From NCBI GenBank assembly GCA_025935675.1, contig JAICUU010000005.1, positions 1 through 42,866 on the forward strand: 42,866 bases of DNA, in the 5' to 3' direction. The position numbers and the translations under genes were made by a program. The stretch's first letter is position 1. Every line of letters starts with the position of its first letter. Of this stretch, positions 1-8,925 are shown piece by piece. Source of the stretch: Burkholderiales bacterium. GTDB taxonomy: Bacteria > Pseudomonadota > Gammaproteobacteria > Burkholderiales > Casimicrobiaceae. The notes under the pieces were generated by a model that was not told where the DNA came from, did not search any database, and saw nothing but the letters and a program-made list of their open reading frames with translations.

Positions 1-801
1 CTCGGCCCACCAGCGCTCGGAGAAGATCTCGACCTCGTGCAGGCCGCGATAGCCGGCCTTTTCCATCCAGCGCCGCAGCAGCGGCAGGTCGACGACGCCG
101 TCGCCCATCATCCCGCGGTCGGTCAGCAAATCGCGGGTGGGTACGAGCCAGTCGCAGATGTGATACGCGAAGAGGCGATCGGCGGCGCCGGCGCGCTCGA
201 TCTCGCGCTCGAGGTCCGGATCCCACCACACGTGGTAGACGTCGACCGCGAGGCCGAGGCCGTCGCCGCCGCGCGGCGCGAGCTCGTCGCACAGGTCGTT
301 GGCCTGCGCCATCGTGTTGACGCAGGCGCGGTCGGCGGCGTACATCGGGTGCAGCGGCTCGATCGCCAGCGGCATGCCGGCGCCGCGTGCGTATTCGAGC
401 ATGTCGCCAAGGCCGTCGCGGACCATCTCGCGCGCGCCGGCGAGGTCCTTCGACGCGATGCGCCCGTCGCCGTCCTTCGGCAGGCCGCCCGCGATCACGA
501 CGAGGCAGCGTGCGCCGAGCGTCGCCGCTTCGTCGACGGCGCGACGGTTGTCGTCGCGCGCGGCGTGCCTGCCGGCACGGTCGATGGCCGGGAACAAGCC
601 TCCGCGGCAATAGCCGCTGACCGCGAGGCCGGCGTCGCGGATCCGCTGCGCGCTCTCCTTCAGTCCGGCTTGCGCGACCTGGTCGCGCCACGGCGCGATG
701 CCGCGGATGCCCATCGCGGCGACGCCGCCGATGATGTCGGGGAGCGTCCATTGCTTGCGCAGCGTGGCGCCGTTGATCGAGAGCTGGCTCGGGTCGGGCA
801 T
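1..801 (-). CDS. Sugar phosphate isomerase/epimerase-like TIM-barrel protein (3' end cut by the window)
   Basis: The frame is open from an ATG at 801 to the left edge without a stop, giving 267 residues of an AP-endonuclease-2-like xylose-isomerase-type TIM barrel. Visible family features are an early GYCRGG segment, a central AIEPLHP strand with the metal-binding Glu, a DVYHVWWDP strand and HICDW near the C-terminus; the last visible part, HEVEIFSERWW, is typical of the closing strand. Such proteins isomerise or epimerise keto-sugars or sugar acids, usually with a divalent metal. The gene begins 9 bp after the stop of the upstream DUF993 gene, so it is the distal visible gene of a minus-strand operon. 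The substrate is unknown. It is distinct from the second TIM-barrel isomerase at 4651-5496. Confidence 0.85.
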   Translation of the reverse strand, partial: MPDPSQLSINGATLRKQWTLPDIIGGVAAMGIRGIAPWRDQVAQAGLKESAQRIRDAGLAVSGYCRGGLFPAIDRAGRHAARDDNRRAVDEAATLGARCLVVIAGGLPKDGDGRIASKDLAGAREMVRDGLGDMLEYARGAGMPLAIEPLHPMYAADRACVNTMAQANDLCDELAPRGGDGLGLAVDVYHVWWDPDLEREIERAGAADRLFAYHICDWLVPTRDLLTDRGMMGDGVVDLPLLRRWMEKAGYRGLHEVEIFSERWWAE

Positions 802-810
802 CGTCGTCCT

Positions 811-1977
811 TCAGTCGATGCCGTGCACGGCGAGGAGCGCGCGCATCCGCACGACGGCGAGGTCGGGATCGCGCAGCAGGCCGGCGGTATCGGCCAGCCG
901 GAACGCGTGCGCGAGATGGACGATGCTGCGCGCGCTCTGCTGGCCGCCGATCATCGTGAAATGCGACTGGTGACCGTTGAGCCACGCGAGGAACACGACG
1001 CCGGTCTTGTAGAAGCGCGTCGGCGCCCTGAAGAGATGGCGCGACAGCGGCACGGTCGGCGCGAGGATCGCGTCGAACCGCTCGCGCTCCCCGCGCGCGA
1101 GCGCCGCGAGCGCCGCCGACGCGGCCGGCGCGATCGCGTCGAAGATGCCGAGCAGCGCGTCGGAATGGCCGGACGCGTCGCCACCGATCAGCGCCGCGAA
1201 GTTGAAATCGTCGCCGGTGTACATCCGCACGCCCGCGGGCAGCTTCGCGCGCATCGCGATCTCGCGCGCGTCGTCGAGCAGCGAGACCTTGATGCCGTCG
1301 ACTTTGGACGCATCGGCGCGGATGACGTCGAGGCACGTGGTCGTCGCGTCATCGAGGTCGCGGCTGCCCCAGTAGCCGGCGAGCGCGGGATCGAACATGT
1401 CGCCGAGCCAGTGCAGGATCACCGGCGCCGCGACCTGCCGCAAGACCGCGGCGTAGACGGTGCGATAGTCGTCGGGCCCGCGCGCGAGTGCCGCGAGCGC
1501 GCGGCTCGCCATCAGGATGATGCGGCCGCCGGCGCGCTCGATCGCCTCGCATTGCATCGTGTACGCGGCGACGACGTCGGCGATCGATTTCGCTTCGCCG
1601 GGCGCGAGGTGATCGGTGCCGGCGCCGGCGAACATCACGGCGCCCTCGACGCCGCGGGCCGCGTCGGCGCTGCGCCGGGTGAGCTCGAGCGCCGCCGTCC
1701 AGTCGAGGCCCATGCCGCGTTGCGCGGTGTCCATCGCCTCGGCGACGCCGAAGCCGAGCGACCACAGGTAGCGTCGATAGTCGAGCGTGGCGTCCCAGTC
1801 GATCGCCGCGGTGAGCCAGGGATCGGCGTCGGCGCGCGGATCGGCGACGACGTGCGCGGCGGCGAACGCGGCGCGATCGAAGCGCGGCCGCGCCGGCGGC
1901 TGCGGCCACGCGACCGCGGCGCGCGGCGCGTACGTCTCGAGCGTGCCGCTCGCCGCGGGCAGCCGGATCGTCGTCAT
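811..1977 (-). CDS. DUF993 family protein, dihydrodipicolinate-synthase-like aldolase/lyase
   Basis: This 388-residue protein starts with [16 protein letters not shown] and resembles the DUF993 family, which is usually annotated as dihydrodipicolinate synthase related. It has the alternating strand/helix pattern of a TIM barrel, including [12 protein letters not shown], a DGIKVSLLD segment whose Lys is a candidate Schiff-base residue, and [10 protein letters not shown]. The family is poorly characterised and is typically found with Gfo/Idh/MocA oxidoreductases and sugar isomerases, which is also the case here. Its ATG overlaps the stop of the upstream oxidoreductase as ATGA, implying translational coupling. 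A retro-aldol or lyase step on an oxidised sugar is inferred from the fold and neighbours and is not shown by the sequence. Confidence 0.82.
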   Translation of the reverse strand: MTTIRLPAASGTLETYAPRAAVAWPQPPARPRFDRAAFAAAHVVADPRADADPWLTAAIDWDATLDYRRYLWSLGFGVAEAMDTAQRGMGLDWTAALELTRRSADAARGVEGAVMFAGAGTDHLAPGEAKSIADVVAAYTMQCEAIERAGGRIILMASRALAALARGPDDYRTVYAAVLRQVAAPVILHWLGDMFDPALAGYWGSRDLDDATTTCLDVIRADASKVDGIKVSLLDDAREIAMRAKLPAGVRMYTGDDFNFAALIGGDASGHSDALLGIFDAIAPAASAALAALARGERERFDAILAPTVPLSRHLFRAPTRFYKTGVVFLAWLNGHQSHFTMIGGQQSARSIVHLAHAFRLADTAGLLRDPDLAVVRMRALLAVHGID

Positions 1978-3146
1978 CCCGCGGTCGGGAGCGGCGGCAC
2001 GTCGAGCGTGCGCCGCTCCGCGGAGCTTTTGAGGCCGAGCTCGGCGAGCTGCACGCCCTTTGCGCCGGCGAAGAGATCCCACGCGAACGGCGTGTCGTCG
2101 AAGAGATGGCGGATGAACAGCTCCCACTCGACCTTGAACGCGTTGTCGTACGTCCTGTTGTCCGGCATCTTCTGCCAGGTGGCGAAGAAGTCGATCGTCT
2201 GCGGCACGTCGGGGTTCCACACCGGCTTGGGCGTCGCGGCGCGCGGCTGGATCCAGCAGTCGGTGAGACCTGCAACCGCCGAGCCGAGCGTGCCGTCGAC
2301 GTGGAACGTGACGAGGTCGTCGCGGCGGACGCGCGTCGTCCACGAGCTGTTGATCTGCGCGACGATCGGCATCTGCCCGGGGCCGGCGTCGAGCTCGAAC
2401 GTCGCATACGCGGCATCGTCGGCGGTCGCCGCGTAGCGCTTGCCGTCCTCGTCCACGCGCTCGGCAATGTGCGTCGCGCCGAGGCACGTCACCGACCTCA
2501 CCTCGCCGAAAAGGTTGTCGAGGACGTAGCGCCAGTGACAGAGCATGTCGACGATGATGCCGCCGTCGTCCTCCTTGCGGTAATTCCAGCTCGGGCGCTG
2601 CGCCGGTTGCCAGTCGCCTTCGAACACCCAGTAGCCGAACTCGCCCCGCACCGACAGGATGCGGCCGAAGAAGCCGCTGTCGCGCAGCATCGCGAGCTTG
2701 AGGAGGCCGGGCAGCCACAGCTTGTCCTGGACGACGCCGTGCTTGATGCCGGCCTTTCTCGCCGCGTTGGCGATCTCGAGCGCCTGCGAAAGCGTCGGCG
2801 CGGTCGGCTTCTCCGTGTAGACGTGCTTGCCGGCGGCGATCGCCTTCATGATGAGGCCGGGCCGCAGGCCGGTCGACGCCGCGTCGAAGTAGAGGATGTC
2901 GTCGCGGTTCGCGAGCGCCTTGTCGAGGTCGGTCGTCCAGCGCGTGACGCGATGCGCCTTGGCGAGCGCGACGAGCTTGTCCTCGTTGCGGCCGACGAGG
3001 ATCGGATCGGGCATCACGCGCCGGCCGTCGGCGAGCCGCACGCCGCCCTCCGCGCGGATCGCGCAGATCGAGCGCACGAGATGCTGGTTGGTGCCCATCC
3101 GTCCGGTGACACCGTTCATGATGATGCCGAGGCGAAGCGTTTCCAT
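1974..3146 (-). CDS. Gfo/Idh/MocA family NAD(P)-dependent oxidoreductase
   Basis: The protein has 390 residues, a normal length for the family. The N-terminal Rossmann domain has a dinucleotide-binding turn NGVTGRMG (about residues 11-18). The family signature YTEKP (110-114) carries the Lys that normally helps hydride transfer at a sugar hydroxyl. The C-terminal part forms the alpha/beta substrate domain, with [20 protein letters not shown] as its conserved helix region. Family members oxidise or reduce sugars, inositols and sugar acids in the cytoplasm. The gene starts 12 bp after the enolase-superfamily gene and overlaps the DUF993 gene by 4 bp, so it belongs to the same catabolic operon. 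Substrate unknown. Confidence 0.9.
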   Translation of the reverse strand: METLRLGIIMNGVTGRMGTNQHLVRSICAIRAEGGVRLADGRRVMPDPILVGRNEDKLVALAKAHRVTRWTTDLDKALANRDDILYFDAASTGLRPGLIMKAIAAGKHVYTEKPTAPTLSQALEIANAARKAGIKHGVVQDKLWLPGLLKLAMLRDSGFFGRILSVRGEFGYWVFEGDWQPAQRPSWNYRKEDDGGIIVDMLCHWRYVLDNLFGEVRSVTCLGATHIAERVDEDGKRYAATADDAAYATFELDAGPGQMPIVAQINSSWTTRVRRDDLVTFHVDGTLGSAVAGLTDCWIQPRAATPKPVWNPDVPQTIDFFATWQKMPDNRTYDNAFKVEWELFIRHLFDDTPFAWDLFAGAKGVQLAELGLKSSAERRTLDVPPLPTAG

Positions 3147-3158
3147 GGGCTTTTCCCG

Positions 3159-4595
3159 TTATCGTGGCTCGACTGCGGCGCTGGTCGGCTCGGCCATCGG
3201 CGCGAGCGTGTCGAAATCCGGCATCGCCGCCGACGCGAAGCCGGGTGCCGCGAGCGAGCGCAGGTCGAGCTCGCCGTTGCGCACGTCGAGCCGCACGTCG
3301 TCGCCGGCGCCGGTGTAAAGGCCCGGCTGGGCGTCCGCGAACGCCCGGGCCTCGTCTGCCGCAGCGCCCTGTCCCGCGAAGCCGTGCACGTAGTGGTGGC
3401 CGTTGCGCTCGACGTGCGCGAGGCCGATGAGGTTGACGAGCGCGGTGTCCTGCTGCACGGCGAGGCCGGCCTGCGTGGTCAGGTCCTCCGCCGACATGAA
3501 GCACGCGCGGCCGGCGGCGAGATGCCGCGCGCAGCGCACGCTGTTGAGCAGCGACTTGTAGACGCCCTTGCACTGCTTGCTCGACACGCCGGTGTAGCCG
3601 CAGGCGAGCGAACGCGGGAAGGCGTCGAGCGTGCCGTCGGCCTCGTCGATCAGGAGCGGCCGCAGCGCCGCGAGCGCATGCACGTCGGTGTCGAGCGTGG
3701 CGGCACGCGGCAGCGGCTGCTCGATGTAGAGCGTCGCCGCGGCGAGCCGGCGCGTCGACGGATTCGACTCGAGCTCGCGCCAGAACGTCGCTGCCGACTC
3801 GGCGTCGCGATACTGCTCGTTGCCATCCAAGGTGATCGTGTAGTCGGGCAGGCGCTCGAGCACCGCGGCGATGCGCAGCATGCGCGCGGCGTCGGCGTCG
3901 GGATCGCCGCTGACCTTGAGCTTGAAGTAGCGGTTGCCGTAGAACGCGATCGCCTCCTCGAGCGTCTCCGGCAGCCCGTCGTCGATCCGGCTCTCGACGT
4001 CGTCGGCGGTGATGGCGTCGACGAGGCCGACGGTGTGGCGCACCGCGATCGCTTCGCGCGGGCGCAGCGTCGCGAAGTGGCTGGCAATGTCGACCTCGGC
4101 GAGGTCGGGCGTCAACGCCGCGTCGACGCCAGGGAGGTTCCGTCGAACTGCATCGTAGAACGACACATTCGCCGCGCGGCACAGCGCATCGAGCAGCGCG
4201 CGATCGACGAGGCTCGCGCCGAACCCCGCGATCAGCGCGTTGAGCCCGTGCACGTCGCAGGCGGCGGCGTGCTCCTCGTAGTGCGCGGCAGCGTGGCCGA
4301 ACGCCGTGCGCGTCGCGCCATCGAGGTAGGCGTCGCGGGCGAGCCGCGCCGACATGCGGAGCTGGTCGAAGTTGTCGTCGTTGCCGAGCGCCAGGTTCTT
4401 GTCGAACCACTTGGGTGCGAGGAGCTCGGCGCTCGCGCCCGCCACCTCGCGGCCGTCGATGGCGATCCGCGCGCGCGCAAACGCCTGCGGGCACGCCGTC
4501 AGCGTGGCGACGCCGAAGCGAAACGGCAGGCGCAGCACGACGCCGCGCTCGAAGAGATCAATCGCCAGCACGCGGAACTGCCGTGTCGCGGTCAT
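3159..4595 (-). CDS. Enolase-superfamily (mandelate racemase / muconate cycloisomerase-like) protein
   Basis: From the ATG at 4595 the product has 478 residues. It shows enolase-superfamily landmarks: FKLKVSG (Lys225, Lys227) at the end of the second barrel strand, TLDGNEQY (Asp257), YIEQPLP (Glu292) and LIDEAD (Asp317, Glu318) as candidate metal ligands, then a Lys-rich SSKQCKGVYKSLLN segment. Superfamily enzymes remove a proton alpha to a carboxylate with Mg2+; in sugar-acid pathways they act as dehydratases or epimerases. The protein is longer than typical sugar-acid dehydratases, with an extended N-terminal part. An in-frame ATG at 4643 would add 16 residues and place the start 7 bp from the upstream stop; I prefer 4595 because GAGG lies 8 to 11 bases before it. 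The specific activity cannot be assigned. Confidence 0.8.
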   Translation of the reverse strand: MTATRQFRVLAIDLFERGVVLRLPFRFGVATLTACPQAFARARIAIDGREVAGASAELLAPKWFDKNLALGNDDNFDQLRMSARLARDAYLDGATRTAFGHAAAHYEEHAAACDVHGLNALIAGFGASLVDRALLDALCRAANVSFYDAVRRNLPGVDAALTPDLAEVDIASHFATLRPREAIAVRHTVGLVDAITADDVESRIDDGLPETLEEAIAFYGNRYFKLKVSGDPDADAARMLRIAAVLERLPDYTITLDGNEQYRDAESAATFWRELESNPSTRRLAAATLYIEQPLPRAATLDTDVHALAALRPLLIDEADGTLDAFPRSLACGYTGVSSKQCKGVYKSLLNSVRCARHLAAGRACFMSAEDLTTQAGLAVQQDTALVNLIGLAHVERNGHHYVHGFAGQGAAADEARAFADAQPGLYTGAGDDVRLDVRNGELDLRSLAAPGFASAAMPDFDTLAPMAEPTSAAVEPR

Positions 4596-4650
4596 CGCGC
4601 GGCCTCGGGAGCTGAACGGGACGATTCGCGCACTTGGCGGCATCGCACGT

Positions 4651-5496
4651 TCATGGCCGCACCGCTTCCGCCGCTTCGCAGACGCCCCGCCAGTATCCGG
4701 CCGCGAACGCCGCGGCGCCCGGGCCATCGGGCACGTAATCGAATGGCTCGACCGCGACCGTGCCGGCGTAGCCGTTGCGGCGCAGCGCCGCGGCGATCGG
4801 TGCGAAGCGCATGTCGCCCTGTCCCGGCGCGCGACGGTTCGGATCGTTGACCTGGATGTGCGCGACGAGGCCCGTCGGCAGCCATCGGTCGATCAGCGCC
4901 GGCACCGGCTCCGATTCGGTCTGCCCGGCGGCACTGCAATCGATCATCGTGCGCAGTGCGGGGTGAGCGATCGCGCGCACGATCGCCGCGGCTTCCGCGA
5001 CGGTATTGACGAGCGGCGTCTCGCGGCGCGAGAGCGGCTCGAGGCAATAGACGACGCCGTTATCCCCCGCGATCGGCGCGACGGCCGCAAGCGCTTCGAC
5101 GAGCCGCGCGCGCGCGATGTCGAGCGTGTCACCTTCGCCGATCGCGCGCTGCGCGGGCGAGCCGTGGACGAGCACGGCGCCACCGAGCCGTGCGCAGAGC
5201 TCGCACAGCCGCTTCATGATGTCGAGCGTGCGATGGCGCACCGCGGCATCGCGCGCCGTCAGCGACAATCCCGCGGGCTTGACCAGCAGCCAATGCAAGC
5301 CGCTGACGGCGAGGCCGGCATCCTCGATGGTGCGCCGGATCTCCGCGGCGCGGCTCGCTCCGATCGTCGCCGGATCGTCCGCCAACGTGGACGGCGTGAT
5401 CTCGAGCGCGTCGTAGTCGAGCGAGCGGGCGAGCGCGCATTGCCGCGCGAGCGGCATCGCACCGAGCACCTCGTTGCAGAGCGCGAGGCGCATCAT
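4651..5496 (-). CDS. Sugar phosphate isomerase/epimerase-like TIM-barrel protein
   Basis: This 281-residue protein is a second xylose-isomerase-type TIM barrel, starting MMRLALCNEVLGAMPL. Typical strands are visible: DALEITPSTL, SGLHWLLVKP, VLVHGSP, VYCLEPLSRRETPL with the metal-binding Glu, MIDCSAAGQTESEP, AHIQVNDPNRRAPGQGDM and the closing TVAVEPFDYVPDG. The NDPNRRAPGQGD segment is characteristic of this fold and supports a real metal-dependent isomerase or epimerase. Its ATG overlaps the tctA stop (ATGA), so transporter and enzyme are translationally coupled. That coupling suggests it acts early on the imported compound. The substrate is unknown. Confidence 0.87.
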   Translation of the reverse strand: MMRLALCNEVLGAMPLARQCALARSLDYDALEITPSTLADDPATIGASRAAEIRRTIEDAGLAVSGLHWLLVKPAGLSLTARDAAVRHRTLDIMKRLCELCARLGGAVLVHGSPAQRAIGEGDTLDIARARLVEALAAVAPIAGDNGVVYCLEPLSRRETPLVNTVAEAAAIVRAIAHPALRTMIDCSAAGQTESEPVPALIDRWLPTGLVAHIQVNDPNRRAPGQGDMRFAPIAAALRRNGYAGTVAVEPFDYVPDGPGAAAFAAGYWRGVCEAAEAVRP

Positions 5497-7031
5497 GCGC
5501 GCCGCACCGGCAAGAGGCGGCGCAGCGAGCCGAGTGCCCCGCCGACGACGCGCTTCACCGTGCGGTTGAACAGGGGGACGTACATCAGCATCGTGAAGAT
5601 CGTGATCGTGGCGAGCACCGCGCAGATCGGTCGCGTGAAGAATGGCAGCAGGCTGCCGTCCGACAGCACGAGGCCGCGCCGCAGGCTCTTGTCGAGCAGG
5701 CTCCCCAGCACGAGGCCCAGCACGAACGGCGCCATCGGATAGCCCTTGCGGCGCAGGAAGAACGCGCCGATGCCGATCGCGAGCATCGAGTAGACGTCGA
5801 ACAGCCGCGACTGCGTCGCGAACGCGCCGACGGTCGTGAGCAGGAAGATGATCGGCATCAGCACCGTACGGCGGATCCGCAGCACGTAGAGCAGCGGCCG
5901 CACCATGAAGAGGCCGAAGATCAGGATCGAGATCGTCGCGAGCGTCGTCATCGCCACGACGTGATAGACGAACTGCGGGTGCGTCACCATCAGCATCGGC
6001 CCCGGCTGCACGCCGTGCAGGATCATCGCGGCGAGCAGCACGGCGGACGGCGCCGAGCCGGGGATGCCGAGCGCCAGCGCGGGGATGATGTGCCCCGGGA
6101 TCGACGACATGTCGCCGGTCTCCGCCGCCATCAGGCCGTCGATCGAGCCCTTGCCGAACTTCTCCGGCTCGCGCGTCGTCGCCTTCGCCGCCGCGTACGA
6201 CATCCACGCGCCGGAGTCCTCGCCGACGCCGGGCAAAAGTCCCGTCATCACGCCGATCGCGCCCGAGCGCAGCACAGTGCGCCAGTATTGCGCGACCTCG
6301 CGAAAGCGCGGCAGCGTCGAGTCCTTCAGCTCGACGAGCTTGCGCTCGACCGGATCGGCGAGCACGGTGAGCACCTCGGCGAAGCCGAACGCGCCGACCA
6401 GCGCGGGAATGAGCGCGATGCCGCCCGACAGCTCGTGGATGCCGAACGTGAAGCGGTCGTACGCGTAGAGGCCCTCCTGGCCGATCTGCGCGACGAAGAG
6501 GCCCAGCGCGCCCATCAGCCAGCCCTTCAGCGGGTCGCTGCCGACGAGGCTGCCCGACATCGTTACGCCGAAGAGCGCGAGCCAGAAGAACTCGAACGCG
6601 CCGAACGACAGCGCCACCTCGGCGAGGCTCGCCGTGAACGCAGCAAGACACAGCACGCCGAACAGGGTGCCGCAGAACGCGCCCGACGTCGCAATGCCGA
6701 TCGCGCGGCCGGCCTCGCCGCGGCGCGCGAGCGCGTAGCCGTCGGCGCACGACGCGGCGTTCGCCGCGGTGCCCGGGATGTTGAGCAGGATCGCCGAGCG
6801 CGAGCCGCCGTAGAGCGTGCCGACGTACGAGCAGATCAGGATCAGGATCGCGTCGTTGGTCGGCAGCTTGATCGTCAGCGTGGTGAGGAGCGCGATGCAC
6901 AGCGTCGCCGACAGCCCCGGCATGCAGCCGACGAGGATGCCCATCAGCGCGCCGCCCATCCCGTACATCAGCGACGTCGGGTTGAGGAAGCTCAAGTACG
7001 CTTCGCCGAGGTATTCGAGGCCGTTGAACAT
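5493..7031 (-). CDS. tctA: Tripartite tricarboxylate transporter, large permease subunit TctA
   Basis: The 512-residue hydrophobic protein has the length and segments of TctA: an N-terminal GGALMGILVGCMPGLSATL, then SYVGTLYGGSRSAILLNIPG, and a mirrored central PGVGEDSGAWMSYAAAKATT followed by IPGHIIPALALGIPGSAPSA. These paired Gly/Pro-rich signatures reflect the inverted-repeat architecture of this inner-membrane permease with about 10 to 12 membrane segments. It would use the ion gradient to import a carboxylate captured by the periplasmic receptor. It lies 12 bp after tctB, and its stop overlaps the next enzyme gene. TctA families carry diverse organic acids, so citrate should not be assumed as the substrate. 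Confidence 0.95.
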   Translation of the reverse strand: MFNGLEYLGEAYLSFLNPTSLMYGMGGALMGILVGCMPGLSATLCIALLTTLTIKLPTNDAILILICSYVGTLYGGSRSAILLNIPGTAANAASCADGYALARRGEAGRAIGIATSGAFCGTLFGVLCLAAFTASLAEVALSFGAFEFFWLALFGVTMSGSLVGSDPLKGWLMGALGLFVAQIGQEGLYAYDRFTFGIHELSGGIALIPALVGAFGFAEVLTVLADPVERKLVELKDSTLPRFREVAQYWRTVLRSGAIGVMTGLLPGVGEDSGAWMSYAAAKATTREPEKFGKGSIDGLMAAETGDMSSIPGHIIPALALGIPGSAPSAVLLAAMILHGVQPGPMLMVTHPQFVYHVVAMTTLATISILIFGLFMVRPLLYVLRIRRTVLMPIIFLLTTVGAFATQSRLFDVYSMLAIGIGAFFLRRKGYPMAPFVLGLVLGSLLDKSLRRGLVLSDGSLLPFFTRPICAVLATITIFTMLMYVPLFNRTVKRVVGGALGSLRRLLPVRRA

Positions 7032-7043
7032 CGTGAATGACCG

Positions 7044-7634
7044 CTAGGGCAGCCGCACGAGGAAGATGTCCTGGAACACGAGCGTGATCGCCCAGCCCGC
7101 GCAAAGCCCGATGACGATCGCGACGACGATGCCCCGCGCGACCTGTCCCGCGGCCTTGCGCTGCGGGTATTGCAGCGTCGCGATCGTCGTCGCCACGTAC
7201 AGCGACGCGGCCGCCCAGAACGGCAGGCCGTGGCCGACGAGCCCGACGCCGAACACGACGCACAGCGCGGTGATGATGGCGAAGCGGCGCAGCTCGCTCG
7301 CCGTCATCCGGTTCGGGCGGCCGCGGCCGGTGGCTGTGAGCGCGCCAGCTCGCCATGAGCGGATCAGCATCAGCCCGCCGAACAGGATCAGCGCGAGGCC
7401 GAGGAATCCCGGCAGCAGTCCCGGGATCGTGTACGGGTTGATGTCCTGGTTGGTGAGCCGATCCATGCGCCACGACGCGATCGCGACCGCGATGCCGAAC
7501 GCGATCCACAGCACCGCGGCGATGAAATCGGTGCGCGGCGGCTGTGCGACGTCGGCGCCGTGCGCGGGCGCCGACGACGGCTCCTCGTACGGAGCCGCCG
7601 GCGACGCGTGCGGTGGCGTGGCGGAATCGGTCAT
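7044..7634 (-). CDS. tctB: Tripartite tricarboxylate transporter, small membrane subunit TctB
   Basis: This 196-residue protein has a polar, Pro/Ala-rich N-terminal extension of about 35 residues and then four likely membrane segments: FIAAVLWIAFGIAVAIAS, PGLLPGFLGLALILFGGLML, FAIITALCVVFGVGLVGHGL and ARGIVVAIVIGLCAGWAITL. This is the TctB layout. The INPYTIPGLLPGF motif matches the conserved region after the first helix. TctB pairs with TctA in the inner membrane and is required for transport in characterised systems. The gene lies between tctC and tctA in the usual C-B-A order. Confidence 0.92.
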   Translation of the reverse strand: MTDSATPPHASPAAPYEEPSSAPAHGADVAQPPRTDFIAAVLWIAFGIAVAIASWRMDRLTNQDINPYTIPGLLPGFLGLALILFGGLMLIRSWRAGALTATGRGRPNRMTASELRRFAIITALCVVFGVGLVGHGLPFWAAASLYVATTIATLQYPQRKAAGQVARGIVVAIVIGLCAGWAITLVFQDIFLVRLP

Positions 7635-7704
7635 CGTCGGGCGCGCGCGGCGCGTCGATCGCCGCGGGCTCGACGGCCGCGCGCGATGCGCGGCCGTCGT
7701 CTCG

Positions 7705-8730
7705 CTACGGCTTCGGGATGCCGACGGTGTCGGGCGAGATCGTCGCCTTGTGCGTGTCGAACATCAGCCACGCGTTCGCCTGCACGGCGGGAAACACCGC
7801 CTTCTGCGCCGCCTCGCCGTCGATCGGCGTGAAGAGGGCGCCGCGGCTCGATGCGTATTTCCGGAGCGCCGCGCTGTTGGCGATTGTCGTCTTCCACGCC
7901 TTGTCGAGCGTCTCGATGACTTCGGGCGGCACGCCCTTCGGCACGAAGATGCCGAAGTAGTTGACGGGCGCGGTGAAGCCGGGCACCGACGCCGACAGCG
8001 GCGGGATCGTGCCGTAGCCCTCGAGCTCGAGCGGCTTGTCGCCGACGACCGCGAGCGGTCGCAGGCGCTTGCCGCGAATCATGTCGGCTTCCTCGACGGC
8101 GAGCTGCGTCGTCACCTGCGTCTCGCCGGCGACGGTCGCGACGACCGCCGGGTTGCCGCCGTCGTACGTGACGTGCTTGTACTTGACGCCGGTGACCTTG
8201 GCGACCGCTTCCATCGCGTTGTGGCCCGCCGACGTGACGCCGGCGGTGGCGACGCTGATCTCGCCCGGCTTGGCCTTCATCGCGTCGAGGAGCTCCTTCA
8301 CCGTCTTGTACGGCGAGTTGGCGTTGACGCTGATCACCGAGACGTTGGCGACGTTGAGGAAGAGGTTCCAGTCGGTGATGCGCGTCTTGAGGAGCGCGAG
8401 CGTCTCGTACGCGCCGAGGTCCTGCGCGGCGCCCGCGGTCCACGTGTAGCCGTCCTTCGGCGCCTCGAGCGCGCTCTTGGTGCCGAGCGAGCCCGACGCG
8501 CCCGGCTGGTTGACGACGACGATCTTCTGGCCGAGCACCGGCTCGAGCTCGGCGGCGGTCGCGCGCGTCACCTGGTCGGTCGAGCCGCCGGCGGCCCACG
8601 GCACGATCAGGTTGATGGGGCGCGTGGGTTTCCAGTCGGCGGCGAGCGCAGGTGCTGCGAATGCCGCGCACAGCGCGAAAGTGAGTGCGGCAGTCAGCGG
8701 CGAAGCGGCGATGCGGTTGCGTGAACGCAC
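7705..8730 (-). CDS. tctC: Bug/TctC family periplasmic solute-binding receptor
   Basis: From a GTG at 8730 the product has 341 residues with a cleavable signal peptide (RSRNR, then a hydrophobic run ending AAPALAADW). The mature part shows Bug-family signatures: PINLIVPWAAGGSTD, VVNQPGASGSLGT, and VPKGVPPEVIETLDKAW. The GTG start is favoured because GGAGGAG lies six bases upstream; an in-frame ATG at 8745 contains that ribosome binding site and is less likely. The receptor would bind a carboxylate in the periplasm and deliver it to TctAB. It is the first gene behind a strong promoter overlapped by a candidate TetR operator (8830-8846), so the transport genes and probably all downstream catabolic genes are regulated there. 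Confidence 0.93.
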   Translation of the reverse strand: MRSRNRIAASPLTAALTFALCAAFAAPALAADWKPTRPINLIVPWAAGGSTDQVTRATAAELEPVLGQKIVVVNQPGASGSLGTKSALEAPKDGYTWTAGAAQDLGAYETLALLKTRITDWNLFLNVANVSVISVNANSPYKTVKELLDAMKAKPGEISVATAGVTSAGHNAMEAVAKVTGVKYKHVTYDGGNPAVVATVAGETQVTTQLAVEEADMIRGKRLRPLAVVGDKPLELEGYGTIPPLSASVPGFTAPVNYFGIFVPKGVPPEVIETLDKAWKTTIANSAALRKYASSRGALFTPIDGEAAQKAVFPAVQANAWLMFDTHKATISPDTVGIPKP

Positions 8731-8829
8731 GATGTTCTCCTCCATGGCGTGGATGTCCGGGTCGCCGGCGGCGGGGCCGGCGCCCGGCATTGCGTGCGCG
8801 CCGGCCTTGATGCGATCGAGCCGGCGCGT

Positions 8830-8846
8830 GTTAACCATATGGTTAC
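8830..8846. promoter_or_regulatory. Candidate TetR-family operator, GTTAAC-N6-GTTAC
   Basis: The core TAACCATATGGTTA (8832-8845) is a perfect 14-bp palindrome inside GTTAACCATATGGTTAC. The same half-sites with the same N6 spacing recur just upstream of the tetR gene (11797-11813). It lies immediately downstream of the -10 box of the receptor promoter, where a bound repressor would block initiation or escape. Palindromes of this size are typical of TetR dimers; binding itself is inferred. Confidence 0.7.
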
Positions 8847-8848
8847 TT

Positions 8849-8877
8849 ATTGTCGGGGGCGGCGGAGCGGCTGTCAA
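8849..8877 (-). promoter_or_regulatory. Sigma70-type promoter of the tct/catabolic operon
   Basis: On the minus strand a consensus -35 TTGACA (8877-8872) is separated by 17 bases from GACAAT (8854-8849). The predicted start falls within the adjacent palindromic operator. This is the best-matching promoter in the left third of the window and precedes the receptor gene by about 110 bases. Confidence 0.68.
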
Positions 8878-8925
8878 CCGAAGATGGGGCGCTTCCCGGC
8901 GCATGGTCAAACGGGCGGCGCGTGT

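Noticed and set aside
37-2436. Very long plus-strand open frame opposite the DUF993 and oxidoreductase genes
   Set aside because: It is the antisense shadow of well-supported minus-strand genes; the translation is Arg/Ala/Val-rich with no recognisable domain, as expected in DNA this GC-rich.
4596-7509. Long minus-strand frame spanning the isomerase, tctA and tctB
   Set aside because: Only its last 281 codons form a recognisable protein (4651-5496); the upstream part is an out-of-frame reading of tctA and tctB.
5493-8730. Assignment of the Tct system to citrate uptake
   Set aside because: The locus has no citrate lyase or two-component regulator, and TctC-type receptors have very diverse ligands.
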